The notes beneath the pieces were generated by a model. It was not told where the DNA came from and ran no database searches. It saw only the letters and a list, made by a program, of their open reading frames with translations. From Streptomyces sp. NBC_01276 (GTDB taxonomy: Bacteria; Actinomycetota; Actinomycetes; Streptomycetales; Streptomycetaceae): a DNA stretch of 64,000 bases. Location: NCBI RefSeq assembly GCF_041435355.1, contig NZ_CP108445.1, forward strand, positions 1-64,000, in the 5' to 3' direction. Below are positions 1 to 7,678 of this stretch, one piece after another. A program made the translations under genes and the position numbers. How positions within the stretch are numbered: the first letter of the stretch is position 1; the number at the start of each line of letters is the position of its first letter.

Positions 1-275
1 CGCGCTGGAGAAGTGAACCGCCTCGCTGCGCTGGCGGGCTCGGCTTCGCCGAGCCACGGCCGGCCCTTCGGGCCGGGGTTCCTGCGCTTCGCTCCGGAAC
101 GGCCCGCTTCGCGGGCCTTGGTGACCCCGTTTCACGGGGTGCGGGCCTTCGGCCCGTTGGGACGGGTCCGCTTCGCTCCCCCGTCCCGGGGTCCTTCCGG
201 CTCCGCCTCCAGGACCGGCCCGCTTCGCGGGCAGGCGGTAGGAGAGCGGGCCGGGGGCCCCAACTCCCGGGGGAG
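1..275. repeat. Array of short hairpins with TTC/GAA loops
   Basis: No gene is convincing here; the one long open frame is a by-product of composition. The stretch is a run of short perfect inverted repeats closed by TTC on the plus strand (GAA on the minus strand): GGCTCGGC/GCCGAGCC, GGCCC/GGGCC, GGCCCGC/GCGGGCC, CGGGCC/GGCCCG, plus ACCCCG/CGGGGT with a longer loop. It lies just downstream of the stop of the leftward phosphatase gene, so some hairpins may end transcription. Repeated GNA-type triloops also resemble the palindromes of Streptomyces telomeres. Confidence 0.6.
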
Positions 276-974
276 CTAGCCGAGATCCGCTACCAGGGCG
301 GTGGCGTTGTCGGCTCGCTCGCCGCCGTGGGAAATCGCAGCTTCCACGAAGGTTCGGGCGGCCTTCTGGGGTCGTCCGGTCAGGTAGTCGCTGATCTCGA
401 TGCCTGCGTCTTCCAGCGGTTCGTACGCTCCGTCACTGGCCAGAACCAGCCTGCCGATGGCGGGGACCGTGACCGAGCCGAGAGGGGCGCTCGGGGTGGT
501 GTCTCCCAGGTAGGAGGTCACCCGGTTGCGGGCGTAGGGCCCCGGCTCCAGCTCCATGTCGATGAGCACCTGCCTCATGTTGTGATCGGTCGTCAGTCGC
601 CGTACCGGGCTGGTGGGCGCCGGAAGGAGGTAGGCGCGGGCGTCGCCGCACCACGCGATGTGGAGCGGCTTGCCGGGCTCGGCGACCGCGACGACGCCGA
701 CCGCCTTGGGCATGTACTGGCCGTACCAGCCCTCTTCGGCGGCCTCAGCGGCCCTTCCGGCGTGGATCTGCTGCAAGCCCTCCAAGGCCCCCTTGATGGC
801 GGCGGCACGGGCAAGTCGGCGCGCGGCGGTGCGCGTCCACCTCTGAATGTCCTCGTCACTGCCGATCCCATCCAGCAAGACGTAGGCGCGGCGGCCCTCG
901 TGGCTGTAGGTGGCGGTCGCGTCGCACTGGTGGGAGCGGCCGCCGATGAGCTGGGCCGTGCTGTGGGTCCTCAT
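276..974 (-). CDS. PP2C-like serine/threonine phosphatase
   Basis: A 232-residue protein with the order of motifs of the PPM/PP2C metal-dependent phosphatase fold: VLLDGIGSDED (the DGxG metal site) near residue 33, GDARAYLL then LTTDHN in the middle, LASDGAYEPL near residue 178 and a final ADNATALV near residue 220. These Asp residues would bind the catalytic metals. It has no membrane segment or sensor domain, so it is probably a free-standing cytoplasmic phosphatase that removes phosphate from Ser/Thr. GGAGG lies seven bases before the ATG. It is the last gene of a leftward group with the DUF932 gene. The substrate is unknown and plasmid carriage is unusual. Confidence 0.75.
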   Translation of the reverse strand: MRTHSTAQLIGGRSHQCDATATYSHEGRRAYVLLDGIGSDEDIQRWTRTAARRLARAAAIKGALEGLQQIHAGRAAEAAEEGWYGQYMPKAVGVVAVAEPGKPLHIAWCGDARAYLLPAPTSPVRRLTTDHNMRQVLIDMELEPGPYARNRVTSYLGDTTPSAPLGSVTVPAIGRLVLASDGAYEPLEDAGIEISDYLTGRPQKAARTFVEAAISHGGERADNATALVADLG

Positions 975-1048
975 GGTGCCTCCGGTCTGGGTGGAAGGGG
1001 GCGGGAGGGTTCTCCCGCCCCCCTTGGGTCGTGCTGGCGGAGCGGTGG

Positions 1049-2053
1049 TTAGACCGCCATGAGGCTGAAGGCGCGTTCCATGACGTCATCGGCGGTGCCG
1101 GAGATGACGCGCTCGGCGCGGGCAGCGTGCTTCAGGTCGGGGCTGGTGCCGCGCGCGGGAGCGATGTGGTTCGCGTACTCGGTGATCGCGTTGTAACCCG
1201 CCCACGCTGTGCCCCTGATGCCAGCCTGGGTGTCGGCCTCCTCGAACAGGTTGCGGATCGTGTTCCAGCGGCTGCGCTGGTTGGTCTTCTTCCTGTCGCT
1301 GTCGGCGCTGCTGACCGGCCACAGCTGCTCGACCACCGTTCGGAGCATCGGGGTGGTCATCTCCGCCTCGATCATGCGCTGGGCGGCCTTCTCGAACTCT
1401 TCGGCGTACTTGAACGTCAACCCCAAGGCCTGGCGGGCCTGCGCAATGCGGGCACGCGCCCCAGAGGTGTGACGGACGGTGTACTTGCTCTTTGCCGCGC
1501 TGAGGCCCGCCCGAAGGGTGTTGGCGCATACGACCCGCACGGGCGTGACGACGATCCGGAATGCGCTGGATCCGTCATGACTGTTGAAAGCCGCGATGTA
1601 CAGATCCACGTTGTCGCTCTGGCCGATGGTCATCGTCTGGGGGAGCTTCATGGTCAAGAAGACCTGTCGGCCGTCCCGGAGGGATCCGGCGGTCTCGAAA
1701 TGCGCTCCGGACTCGTCTACGAGGTAGTTCAGGAACTCGGCGTGTTCCTCGTTCTGCACCGGTACGTAGTCGGTACCGACGACGCCCAGGGTTTCGGGGT
1801 GCCCGGTCTTGGGGTGGGTGCGCACGGTCGCCCGGTGGCTGGGGACATCGAGCGTGGCCACCCCATCGGGCGTCAGCTCCGTCGCGTTCAGGCCGACGAG
1901 ACGGACGTTCCAGTTGTCCAGGGCGGCGAGCTTCATGGCTTCCTGAGCGGTCAGGGCGCTGGTGGTGACGGTCCCCAGGCGGTGCCAGGCGTCCTGGCGG
2001 GCGCTGACGAACGCGGCGGTACCGTCGCTGAACTGCTCGATTTCGTGTGCCAC
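1049..2053 (-). CDS. DUF932 plasmid/phage-type protein
   Basis: A 334-residue protein that looks like the DUF932 family (also known as a phage/plasmid-like protein family). The N-terminal half has the typical AWHRLGT segment near residue 22 and VVGTDYVPVQNEEHAEFLN near residue 92. The middle has FNSHDGSSAFRIVVTPVRVVCANTL, where the family carries a conserved VCxN stretch. A helical region follows. The function of the family is not established; members sit on plasmids and prophages. The GTG start is chosen because AAGGAG lies eight bases upstream and the next gene ends shortly before. It probably shares a leftward transcript with the three small genes upstream. Confidence 0.8.
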   Translation of the reverse strand: MAHEIEQFSDGTAAFVSARQDAWHRLGTVTTSALTAQEAMKLAALDNWNVRLVGLNATELTPDGVATLDVPSHRATVRTHPKTGHPETLGVVGTDYVPVQNEEHAEFLNYLVDESGAHFETAGSLRDGRQVFLTMKLPQTMTIGQSDNVDLYIAAFNSHDGSSAFRIVVTPVRVVCANTLRAGLSAAKSKYTVRHTSGARARIAQARQALGLTFKYAEEFEKAAQRMIEAEMTTPMLRTVVEQLWPVSSADSDRKKTNQRSRWNTIRNLFEEADTQAGIRGTAWAGYNAITEYANHIAPARGTSPDLKHAARAERVISGTADDVMERAFSLMAV

Positions 2054-2124
2054 GGAGGGTTCTCCTTGTCAGTGTTCTGCGGACGCGGCGGGGGTGCCAC
2101 TCCCCCGCCGCCGGGGTGCTGCGG

Positions 2125-2697
2125 TCAGTTCTGCGGGGCGTGGGTGTAGGCGGGGAGCACGGCGCGGACCTTGTCGGCGTCGATGCACCCGTGGTGCCGG
2201 TACGGGGAGGGCGGGTTGCCGTTGCGGCCGCGCAGGTGTGACCAGTAGCGGTTGCCCTCCCAGCCGCACAGTTGGCAGCGGACGGCCCAGGGGTTGTCGG
2301 CTCCGGGGTACCCGGCGAGGGGCTCCCACCTGTAGGCGTCGAGGCCCGCCACCGCCTTACGGGCCGCGCCCTGGTTGCGGTCGGTGTCGCGCATGCGCGG
2401 GTGCAGGAGCGGCACAGCGTCTGCCTGGGCCTGGGGCTGGCTCGGGGTGTCAGGCTGGGAGGTGATGCGCCCGGCCCGGTACTCGGCGAGGAGGTACCGG
2501 GCGGCGGCGGCGCTGCCGTCGCCGCCGTCTCCCTGGCGGGTCGCCTCGCTCGCTCCGGTGGGCAGGGCGAACCATCCTCCGTGCCAGCGGAAGACGCGGC
2601 CGATCCGCTGGCCGTCCTCGGCGAGCACCGCCCACCGGCATTCGTGGTCGGCCTCGCCGATCCGATATCCGCTCGGGGTGCTGTCGTTGTGGGTCAT
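2125..2697 (-). CDS. Hypothetical protein with Cys/His zinc-like C-terminus
   Basis: A 190-residue protein of unknown function. The ATG at 2697 is chosen over longer in-frame starts because GAGGAG lies just before it and the upstream extension is low-complexity Pro/Arg sequence. The first 70 residues contain a small domain (RIGRVFRWHGGWFALPTG). The C-terminus has CQLCGWEGNRYWSH followed by HHGCI, which could bind zinc. It is part of the leftward group of small plasmid genes. Confidence 0.6.
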   Translation of the reverse strand: MTHNDSTPSGYRIGEADHECRWAVLAEDGQRIGRVFRWHGGWFALPTGASEATRQGDGGDGSAAAARYLLAEYRAGRITSQPDTPSQPQAQADAVPLLHPRMRDTDRNQGAARKAVAGLDAYRWEPLAGYPGADNPWAVRCQLCGWEGNRYWSHLRGRNGNPPSPYRHHGCIDADKVRAVLPAYTHAPQN

Positions 2698-2803
2698 GGT
2701 GCTGCTCCTCTGGGCAGGCCGATATGGCCGCCCGGCTGGTGTGGGGTGGGGTGTGGGCTCGAACGGCCGGCCGCCGGGTGGTCCGGCGGCCGACCAGAGC
2801 AGG

Positions 2804-3259
2804 TCAGGCCAAGGCGGGGGCGTCCACGAAGGTGATCGCCGGGGGGACCGGGTCACACAGGTCGATGTCCTCGGACACGCAGTAAGCGACGTGGCTCTGC
2901 TCGGCCGTGGCCGGGTGGGCGGTGAGGTCCCTGACCATCCAGGACATGAACCTCACCCCGCCGTCGGCATCCAGGGAGCGCGCGGCGAGCATGGCGCTGG
3001 TTCCCGTCGTCGTGGCGGCCAGAAGAAGCGCAATCACCGTCACCGGATCGTTCTCGTCGTCCTCGTTGAACACGGGCCCGTCGATGAGGCACTGGGCCTC
3101 AACGCATCCGATACGGCCGTTCTCTTCCTTGGTGGGCATGACGACCGTGAGGTGGTGCATCCCCTCACCGGCGGCGCAGGCCAGGGAGCGCAGGAGCGTC
3201 ATGGAGCGGCGGGCGAGCTCACGCGCGGCGGGAAGGTCGTGAGACGGGAAGTTGATCAT
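2804..3259 (-). CDS. Hypothetical acidic protein
   Basis: A 151-residue protein that I do not recognise. It is rich in hydrophobic helices with an acidic linker (NEDDENDP) in the middle and four scattered Cys residues, and it lacks a signal peptide or clear membrane segment. GAGAGGC precedes the ATG. It sits between two other small leftward genes, with similar codon use, so it is probably genuine and cotranscribed. Confidence 0.55.
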   Translation of the reverse strand: MINFPSHDLPAARELARRSMTLLRSLACAAGEGMHHLTVVMPTKEENGRIGCVEAQCLIDGPVFNEDDENDPVTVIALLLAATTTGTSAMLAARSLDADGGVRFMSWMVRDLTAHPATAEQSHVAYCVSEDIDLCDPVPPAITFVDAPALA

Positions 3260-3373
3260 GGGAGTGCCTCTCGTCGGTGTTCTGCGGTGGGCCTGTGGGG
3301 CCGGGTGCCACTCCCGGCCCCCACAGAAAGGGCATCAAGCCGGGGGATCCGCTGCTCGCCCTTCTGGCGGTTC

Positions 3374-3769
3374 TCAGCGGGTGCGCTGGCGCTGCTGGGG
3401 GATCTTGACGGCGGTCCGGGTGAGGTACTGCTCGATGAGCGTGAGGGCCTGGTCCTGTGTCAGGCCGTTGGCGCCGCATGCGGCGAGGTGGTCGGTGGGG
3501 CCGGTGAGCAGGACCGGTCCGAAGTAGGGGTTCCGCACGGCGCCGAGCGACCGCAGGACGGGAATGACCGGAACGTTGACCGGCAGGCTGTGAACCAGGG
3601 CTTCCTGGTCGACCCAGAGCGTGATCTCTCGGGTGAGGGCGACGGGGTGGGCCAGGTCGCAGCCGAGGGCGGCGGCGGCCGTCGTGGTGGGGCTCCAGTC
3701 GGCGAGTTCGAACCAACCGTCGGGCTGGATCACCAGGGCGAAGGGCTCAACGGCTTTGGTGGTGGGCAT
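3374..3769 (-). CDS. DUF3846-like protein
   Basis: A 131-residue protein resembling the DUF3846 family of phage and plasmid proteins: an N-terminal strand region (FALVIQPDGWFELADW), a central LWVDQEA, then SLPVNVPVIPVL and a closing YFGPVLLTGPTD. The function is unknown. AAGGGAG five bases before the ATG supports the start. A second protein in this window, at 23835-24281, shares the PMN/PVN...YGPVLVTGP pattern and is probably a distant paralogue. This is the first gene of the leftward group, downstream of a possible promoter. Confidence 0.55.
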   Translation of the reverse strand: MPTTKAVEPFALVIQPDGWFELADWSPTTTAAAALGCDLAHPVALTREITLWVDQEALVHSLPVNVPVIPVLRSLGAVRNPYFGPVLLTGPTDHLAACGANGLTQDQALTLIEQYLTRTAVKIPQQRQRTR

Positions 3770-3837
3770 GGTTCTCCCTTGGACGGGGATGGGGGTTCTT
3801 CGGCTGGTGGGCTTGCCGCTCCCTCACCAACAAGAGA

Positions 3838-3870
3838 ATTCTATCGGAATCTAGGCTCACCGAGGGCGGA
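3838..3870 (-). promoter_or_regulatory. Possible leftward promoter
   Basis: This AT-rich island in otherwise very GC-rich DNA contains TAGAAT on the minus strand (complement of 3838-3843), which would suit a -10 box for the DUF3846-like gene 70 bases downstream. The -35 region is not obvious. The box overlaps the small palindrome AGAATTCT. Confidence 0.3.
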
Positions 3871-3969
3871 AACAGCCTCTCCGGCCGACCCGAAAGAGTG
3901 ATGTATTCCCAGGTCAGATGCGGTTAGGGCCCGGTGGGGGGCGGGCATTGCGGGTCCGGTGCCGGCCGG

Positions 3970-4350
3970 CCCCGTAGCGCGCAGCGCGGAGGGCAAGGGG
4001 TGGGGTGGGGGACAGGGAATGCGGGGGCATAGTGCGCGCGGAGCGCGTGCCCCCGCATTCCCTGTCCCCCCCCCCACCCCGCAGCGCGTGCCGCCAGAGA
4101 GTGCACGGCTGGTGGAGCGAAGCGGAGCCGGCCGGGCGCTCTACGCAGCGCAGCGGAGTGACGTAGCGCAGCGGAGTGCGGCACGCGGCCCCGTGGTGGT
4201 GGCGGGGCAGGCCCCGCGGGAGGCGTGAGAGCGCGCAGCGCTCGTTCCGGACGCAGCGCAGCGGAGTCCGGCACGCCTTCCGCGGGGCCTGCCCCGCCAC
4301 CACCACGGGGTGGGGTGGACGGCGCAGCGCAGCGGAGCCGTCCACCCCAC
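3970..4350. repeat. Cluster of long inverted repeats with GNA-loop tips
   Basis: No credible gene lies between about 3846 and 4447. Three large inverted repeats follow each other. The first has 23-bp perfect arms (4007-4029 with 4048-4070) and an inner tip CGCGC-GGA-GCGCG. The second has 39-bp arms with one mismatch (4189-4227 with 4272-4310); its loop holds GAGCGC-GCA-GCGCTC. The third has 14-bp perfect arms (4310-4323 with 4337-4350). The motif GCGCAGCGGAG recurs in the loops and in the spacers at 4144-4178. The design resembles the fold-back palindromes of Streptomyces telomeres, but no replicon end is visible. Confidence 0.7.
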
Positions 4351-4447
4351 CGGCACCGGACCCGCAACGCCCGCCCCCCACCGGGCCGAGAAATGCCTTG
4401 AGGGGGTCCCAGCCTGGCGGCCCGGCCCCCTCGGGTGGGGTTGTGTG

Positions 4448-5140
4448 TCAGTGGTTGTCGTAGAGCCCCTGGGCGGCCCTTACGGCGATCCGGCGGACTG
4501 CCGGGGGGTAGCCCAGCCGGTCTGCGGCCTCTTCGGCGTCGATGCCCTCGGTGCGCATCCGTGCGGCGATGCGGGTGGCCCGCTCCTGCTGGAGGTGTTT
4601 CTGCGCGGTGGGCGTGGCGATGCCGAGGGCATCGACGGCGTGAGCAGCCGTCACCGCGGGGTCGGCGTCGAGAAGTTCAGCGATGAGTCCGGGAAGAAGG
4701 TCCCGGGGGACCATGTCGCCCGACCCGGTCGGCCGGCCGCTGGGCGCGGCCATGGTGCCCCGGGCGGCGCCGTAGGCGCGCAGCACGCTGCGGGGCCAGT
4801 GCTCGACTCCAGCCACCACCACGACGTGGTCGGCGAGGCTGGCGTCGGTCTTGTAGCTGTCGATGCTGCGCGGCTTCACATCCAGCACGAAGGCCGCCTC
4901 GCGGCGGTCGAGCAGGTCCGCGTCGTCATCCCCGGCCGGGAGGGCCGGCTGCGGCTGGCCGCTGCGGTAGGCCTCGACCTGCTCCAAGTCCCACAGCAGC
5001 ACCAGAGCACCCTCGGAGCTGACCGGTGAAGGGAAATCCTGCGCGTCGTGCGGCTTGAGCCGACGGAATGTCGGCCACGTCATGCCAAGGGCTTCGGCAA
5101 GCTCTCGTCGGCCCACGGCGGTTCGTCCTGCACGGATCAT
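4448..5140 (-). CDS. HTH-containing plasmid DNA-binding protein
   Basis: A 230-residue protein without membrane segments. The start at 5140 is set by GGAGGAG upstream and by the sequence MIRAGRTAVGRRELAEALG, a typical opening of a helix-turn-helix that recurs as PTFRRLKPHD. A second candidate HTH is near residue 80 (DRREAAFVLDVKPRSIDSYK), and a third helical repeat near 175 (VDALGIATPTAQKHLQQERA) precedes the C-terminal EEAADRLGYPPAVRRIA. The domains suggest a DNA-binding plasmid protein, perhaps regulatory; I do not recognise the family. It reads leftward and is separated from its neighbours by the palindrome field. Confidence 0.6.
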   Translation of the reverse strand: MIRAGRTAVGRRELAEALGMTWPTFRRLKPHDAQDFPSPVSSEGALVLLWDLEQVEAYRSGQPQPALPAGDDDADLLDRREAAFVLDVKPRSIDSYKTDASLADHVVVVAGVEHWPRSVLRAYGAARGTMAAPSGRPTGSGDMVPRDLLPGLIAELLDADPAVTAAHAVDALGIATPTAQKHLQQERATRIAARMRTEGIDAEEAADRLGYPPAVRRIAVRAAQGLYDNH

Positions 5141-6267
5141 GGAACCTGCTCCTCCAGAGAATGAGGCGCGTCGGCGCGCACCACGACGTGCGGGACCGCC
5201 AGGACGGCTCCACAGGCAGAAAAATGCTACCGCATCCAAGGAGCGCCGTACGTGCGCATCCACCGCCCTTGACGCTATGCTCGCCCCGATGATGCACCGG
5301 GTTCTCTCGCGTGTGTTCTTCGGTAGGCCGGCGCCCTTGCCACCCGCCAACGGCGGAATTGGGCGTCGGCCGCATTCATTTCACTTCCCGGCTCCCGCTC
5401 TGGTCCCTGCCCCGGCATCGCCAGCCCGCCGTCACCCGAGTCACTGCTTCAACCCGACCCGCTCTCAACTTCGCCAGCAGCACCACCACCTGCAGCCGCC
5501 AACCATCCTGCCGACGTCCTGCTCCCCACCCGACCACCCCCCTGATCCAGGACCGAAGCCCACGCACCCATTCCCCTTCCCCGCCCACCCCCACCTCTCT
5601 CTCCTCACCCGCGGCCTCAGGGGAAAGTCCGCCTACTCACCACCCGCCAAAGGTCACCTGACCAGCGCACATCGCACCCTCACTCCAATTCCGCTTCCCC
5701 CCTTCTCTCCCCCTCCAACATCCCCCTACGCTTCCCCCGCCAACGTCCCCCCATGGTTCCCCCCATGTGCGACACAGCCACCCACCCGGGCGGTCCAGGC
5801 GGTCCACGAGTCGAGAGCAACACGGCCGGCCCCCAGCCCCTGCCCCGATCGCCGCACGATCGCAGCGCAGCCCCGCCGGTGAACCAGCCGGCTGTTCCGC
5901 GACACTGGGCAGATGGACGAACGCCGCCCGCTGGGCACCGGCCCCCGCCCCTCTGCTCCCGCGCCCATGCCCTCAGCCGTGCGCCGGGCCCGACTTGCCG
6001 CCGAGGGATCCGAGGCGCCCGGCTCCTCCCCCGCCGAGCACAGCGACCGCGAGCACCGCAGCCGAGCGCGACGGACCCTGGGCCCCGGCAATACCCCGGA
6101 CGGTGAGTGACCACTCGCAGGGTCAACCTCACCACTCACCCACCGGCTTCCTCACCGACGACACTCACACTCCCCCGACAGCCGGACCAGCCTGGCAGCT
6201 GCCCGGCCGGTCCGGACAACGCGCTGACCAGGGCCGGGGACTGAAGCGGTGACTACAGAACCGCCAG
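5141..6267. other. Gene-poor, C-rich region
   Basis: No gene in this stretch has both a ribosome-binding site and plausible coding character. From about 5380 to 5780 the plus strand is strikingly C-rich and G-poor, unlike the balanced GC of neighbouring genes. The open frames on both strands are Pro/Ser/Arg-rich artefacts of this composition. The right part contains one copy of a 64-bp direct repeat. Confidence 0.5.
6097..6160. repeat. 64-bp direct repeat, copy 1
   Basis: Matches 6437-6500 at 62 of 64 positions in the same orientation. It contains several CTCACC words (ACTCACC, CCTCACC) and, read on the minus strand, starts with GTGAGTGGTGAGG. The two copies flank the short membrane-like frame at 6268-6456 and are 340 bp apart. 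Confidence 0.85.
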
Positions 6268-6456
6268 TCACCGGCGCCGGAGCAGCATCACCGCAGCCGT
6301 CGTGTACAGGCCGCCCGTCCCGAGGGCGACCTGCGCGGGATCGGCCCAGCCCGGCGCCCACCGCACCAGCGCGGCCGCGCCGAGCATGAAAACGGCGCCG
6401 AGCGCCAGGACGAACAGGTTCCGCTGGCGCCGGATCCGGACGGTGATTGACCACTC
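6268..6456 (-). pseudogene. Possible small two-helix membrane protein remnant
   Basis: This 62-codon minus-strand frame reads as a small membrane protein: a basic start (VRIRRQRN), one hydrophobic helix (LFVLALGAVFMLGAAALV), a WAPGWADP turn and a second helix, ending in RRR. A TGA stop lies two codons upstream and no ATG, GTG or TTG precedes the first helix, so it cannot be translated as it stands except from an internal ATG. It begins inside copy 2 of the 64-bp repeat. It is probably a truncated gene; chance is possible. Confidence 0.35.
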
Positions 6457-6500
6457 GCGGGGTCAACCTCACCACTCACCCACCGGCTTCCTCACCGACG
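6437..6500. repeat. 64-bp direct repeat, copy 2
   Basis: Second copy of the repeat at 6097-6160, with two substitutions. Beyond its right end the sequences diverge within a few bases. The sharp edges suggest a duplication or a recombination event rather than shared composition. Confidence 0.85.
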
Positions 6501-6577
6501 GCTCACACTTCCGCGGCAGCCGGCTTTGCCGCCCAGTGGCTGCCCCGCCGCTCAGGCATCAGCGAGCAGCACCCCTG

Positions 6578-7000
6578 CTACGCAACCGGCCTTGCCGCAG
6601 ACGGTGGGGGCGCGGTGAAGTTCTTCTCGGCTTCGTACCAGTCGCGCAGCTCCCGGGCCGTGAAATAGGTGCCGCCCTCACGCACGATGCCCGCGGGAAA
6701 GGGCCGGCCTTGCTTCCGACCCCTGCTCTTGCGGTGACGGGCAGCGTCGTAACTCAGAGGAATGATCCCCATCTCGCACGCCTCCCGCAGCAGAAACAGC
6801 TTGGTCTCAGACTCGGGCCCAGCAGTCACCGGTCCGGTCCTGTCGGCGGTATCGGCGTTGCGTTGCTGCGCCAGCTGGACACGAACGCGGGATCCGGGTT
6901 CGGCGTGCAGCTCGATGTGCACGCTGTCGCATTCCGCAGCGTCGGGTGGGGTGTAGCGAACGGACAGGACCACGGGACCGCTCGCCTCCTGCAGAGTCAT
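6578..7000 (-). CDS. Hypothetical protein, plasmid type
   Basis: A 140-residue protein starting at an ATG preceded by GGAGGGG (MTLQEASGP); longer in-frame starts lack a binding site. The first 60 residues are a beta-rich region (VVLSVRYTPP, VHIELHAEP). The second half is basic and contains LREACEMGIIPLSYDAARHRKS and TYFTARELRDWYEAE, compatible with a small DNA-binding or replication-accessory module. I do not recognise a family. Leftward, upstream of the 64-bp repeats. Confidence 0.5.
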   Translation of the reverse strand: MTLQEASGPVVLSVRYTPPDAAECDSVHIELHAEPGSRVRVQLAQQRNADTADRTGPVTAGPESETKLFLLREACEMGIIPLSYDAARHRKSRGRKQGRPFPAGIVREGGTYFTARELRDWYEAEKNFTAPPPSAARPVA

Positions 7001-7215
7001 GACCCCTCCAACGACCGAGCAGCACCTCCCGCTACCGGCCAAACCGGCGGCACCGCGAAGACGCCGTCAACAACAGGAATCCCCCCACCCGGCCCGCCGA
7101 GCGCACACCACCCTCCCTTCTCCAGGAACGCCCGGGGCGGTCCGGTAGGCGCTCAACGGCCCGCGCGGTGACCGGAGAAGCTGGCTCCCGCATCGCATCG
7201 AGTCGCGCTTGCCCC

Positions 7216-7510
7216 CTATGAGGTGATGGTGGTCTGGACGCCTCCGACTGACGCCGCCCGGCGGCTCGCGGGCAGGCGCGAAACCGCATGGTCGACCCCG
7301 CACAGCAGGTCGGCTTCGGCAATGCCGTAGTGAGCCGACAGGCGGTCGAGGTCAGCCAGGGACCACGCAGAGCCCTGCCGGCGACGGACTGCTTCCTGGA
7401 CACCTGCCCTGACTCAGCTTCAGCCCCGCGCCGAGGTCGGCCTGCGTCTCTCCCGTGGCGTACATCAGGGCAGCAACCGTGAGCTGCAGCAGGGCTTCTG
7501 CACTGGGCAT
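7216..7510 (-). pseudogene. XRE-type regulator broken by two frameshifts
   Basis: The ATG at 7510 opens MPSAEALLQLTVAALMYATG followed by ETQADLGAGLKLSQG, the start of a helix-turn-helix regulator common in Streptomyces. The frame is then lost: the continuation VSRKQS lies one frame over (one base missing after GGC) and SLADLDRLSAHYGIAEADLL, then CGVDHAVSRLP, in the third frame. Two indels in about 50 bases mean the protein cannot be made whole. A GGGAGA motif precedes the start. Confidence 0.6.
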
Positions 7511-7678
7511 ATGGGCATCTCCCATCAGTCATGAATTGGCTACATACCGGCCGGTGGGCCACTGAATGACCCATGCCCCAACCGCAAGCCCCACACGCCC
7601 CCCTGAGCGCCTCGCGGAGATCACCCCGACCTTGGGGGCAACTTCCGCTTCCGGGGCGCTCAGCGGGCCGCGTAGCGG

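Noticed and set aside
5055..5882. Plus-strand frame of 275 codons
   Set aside because: Overlaps the start of the HTH gene and then runs through the C-rich stretch as Pro/Ser/His-rich translation; not gene-like.
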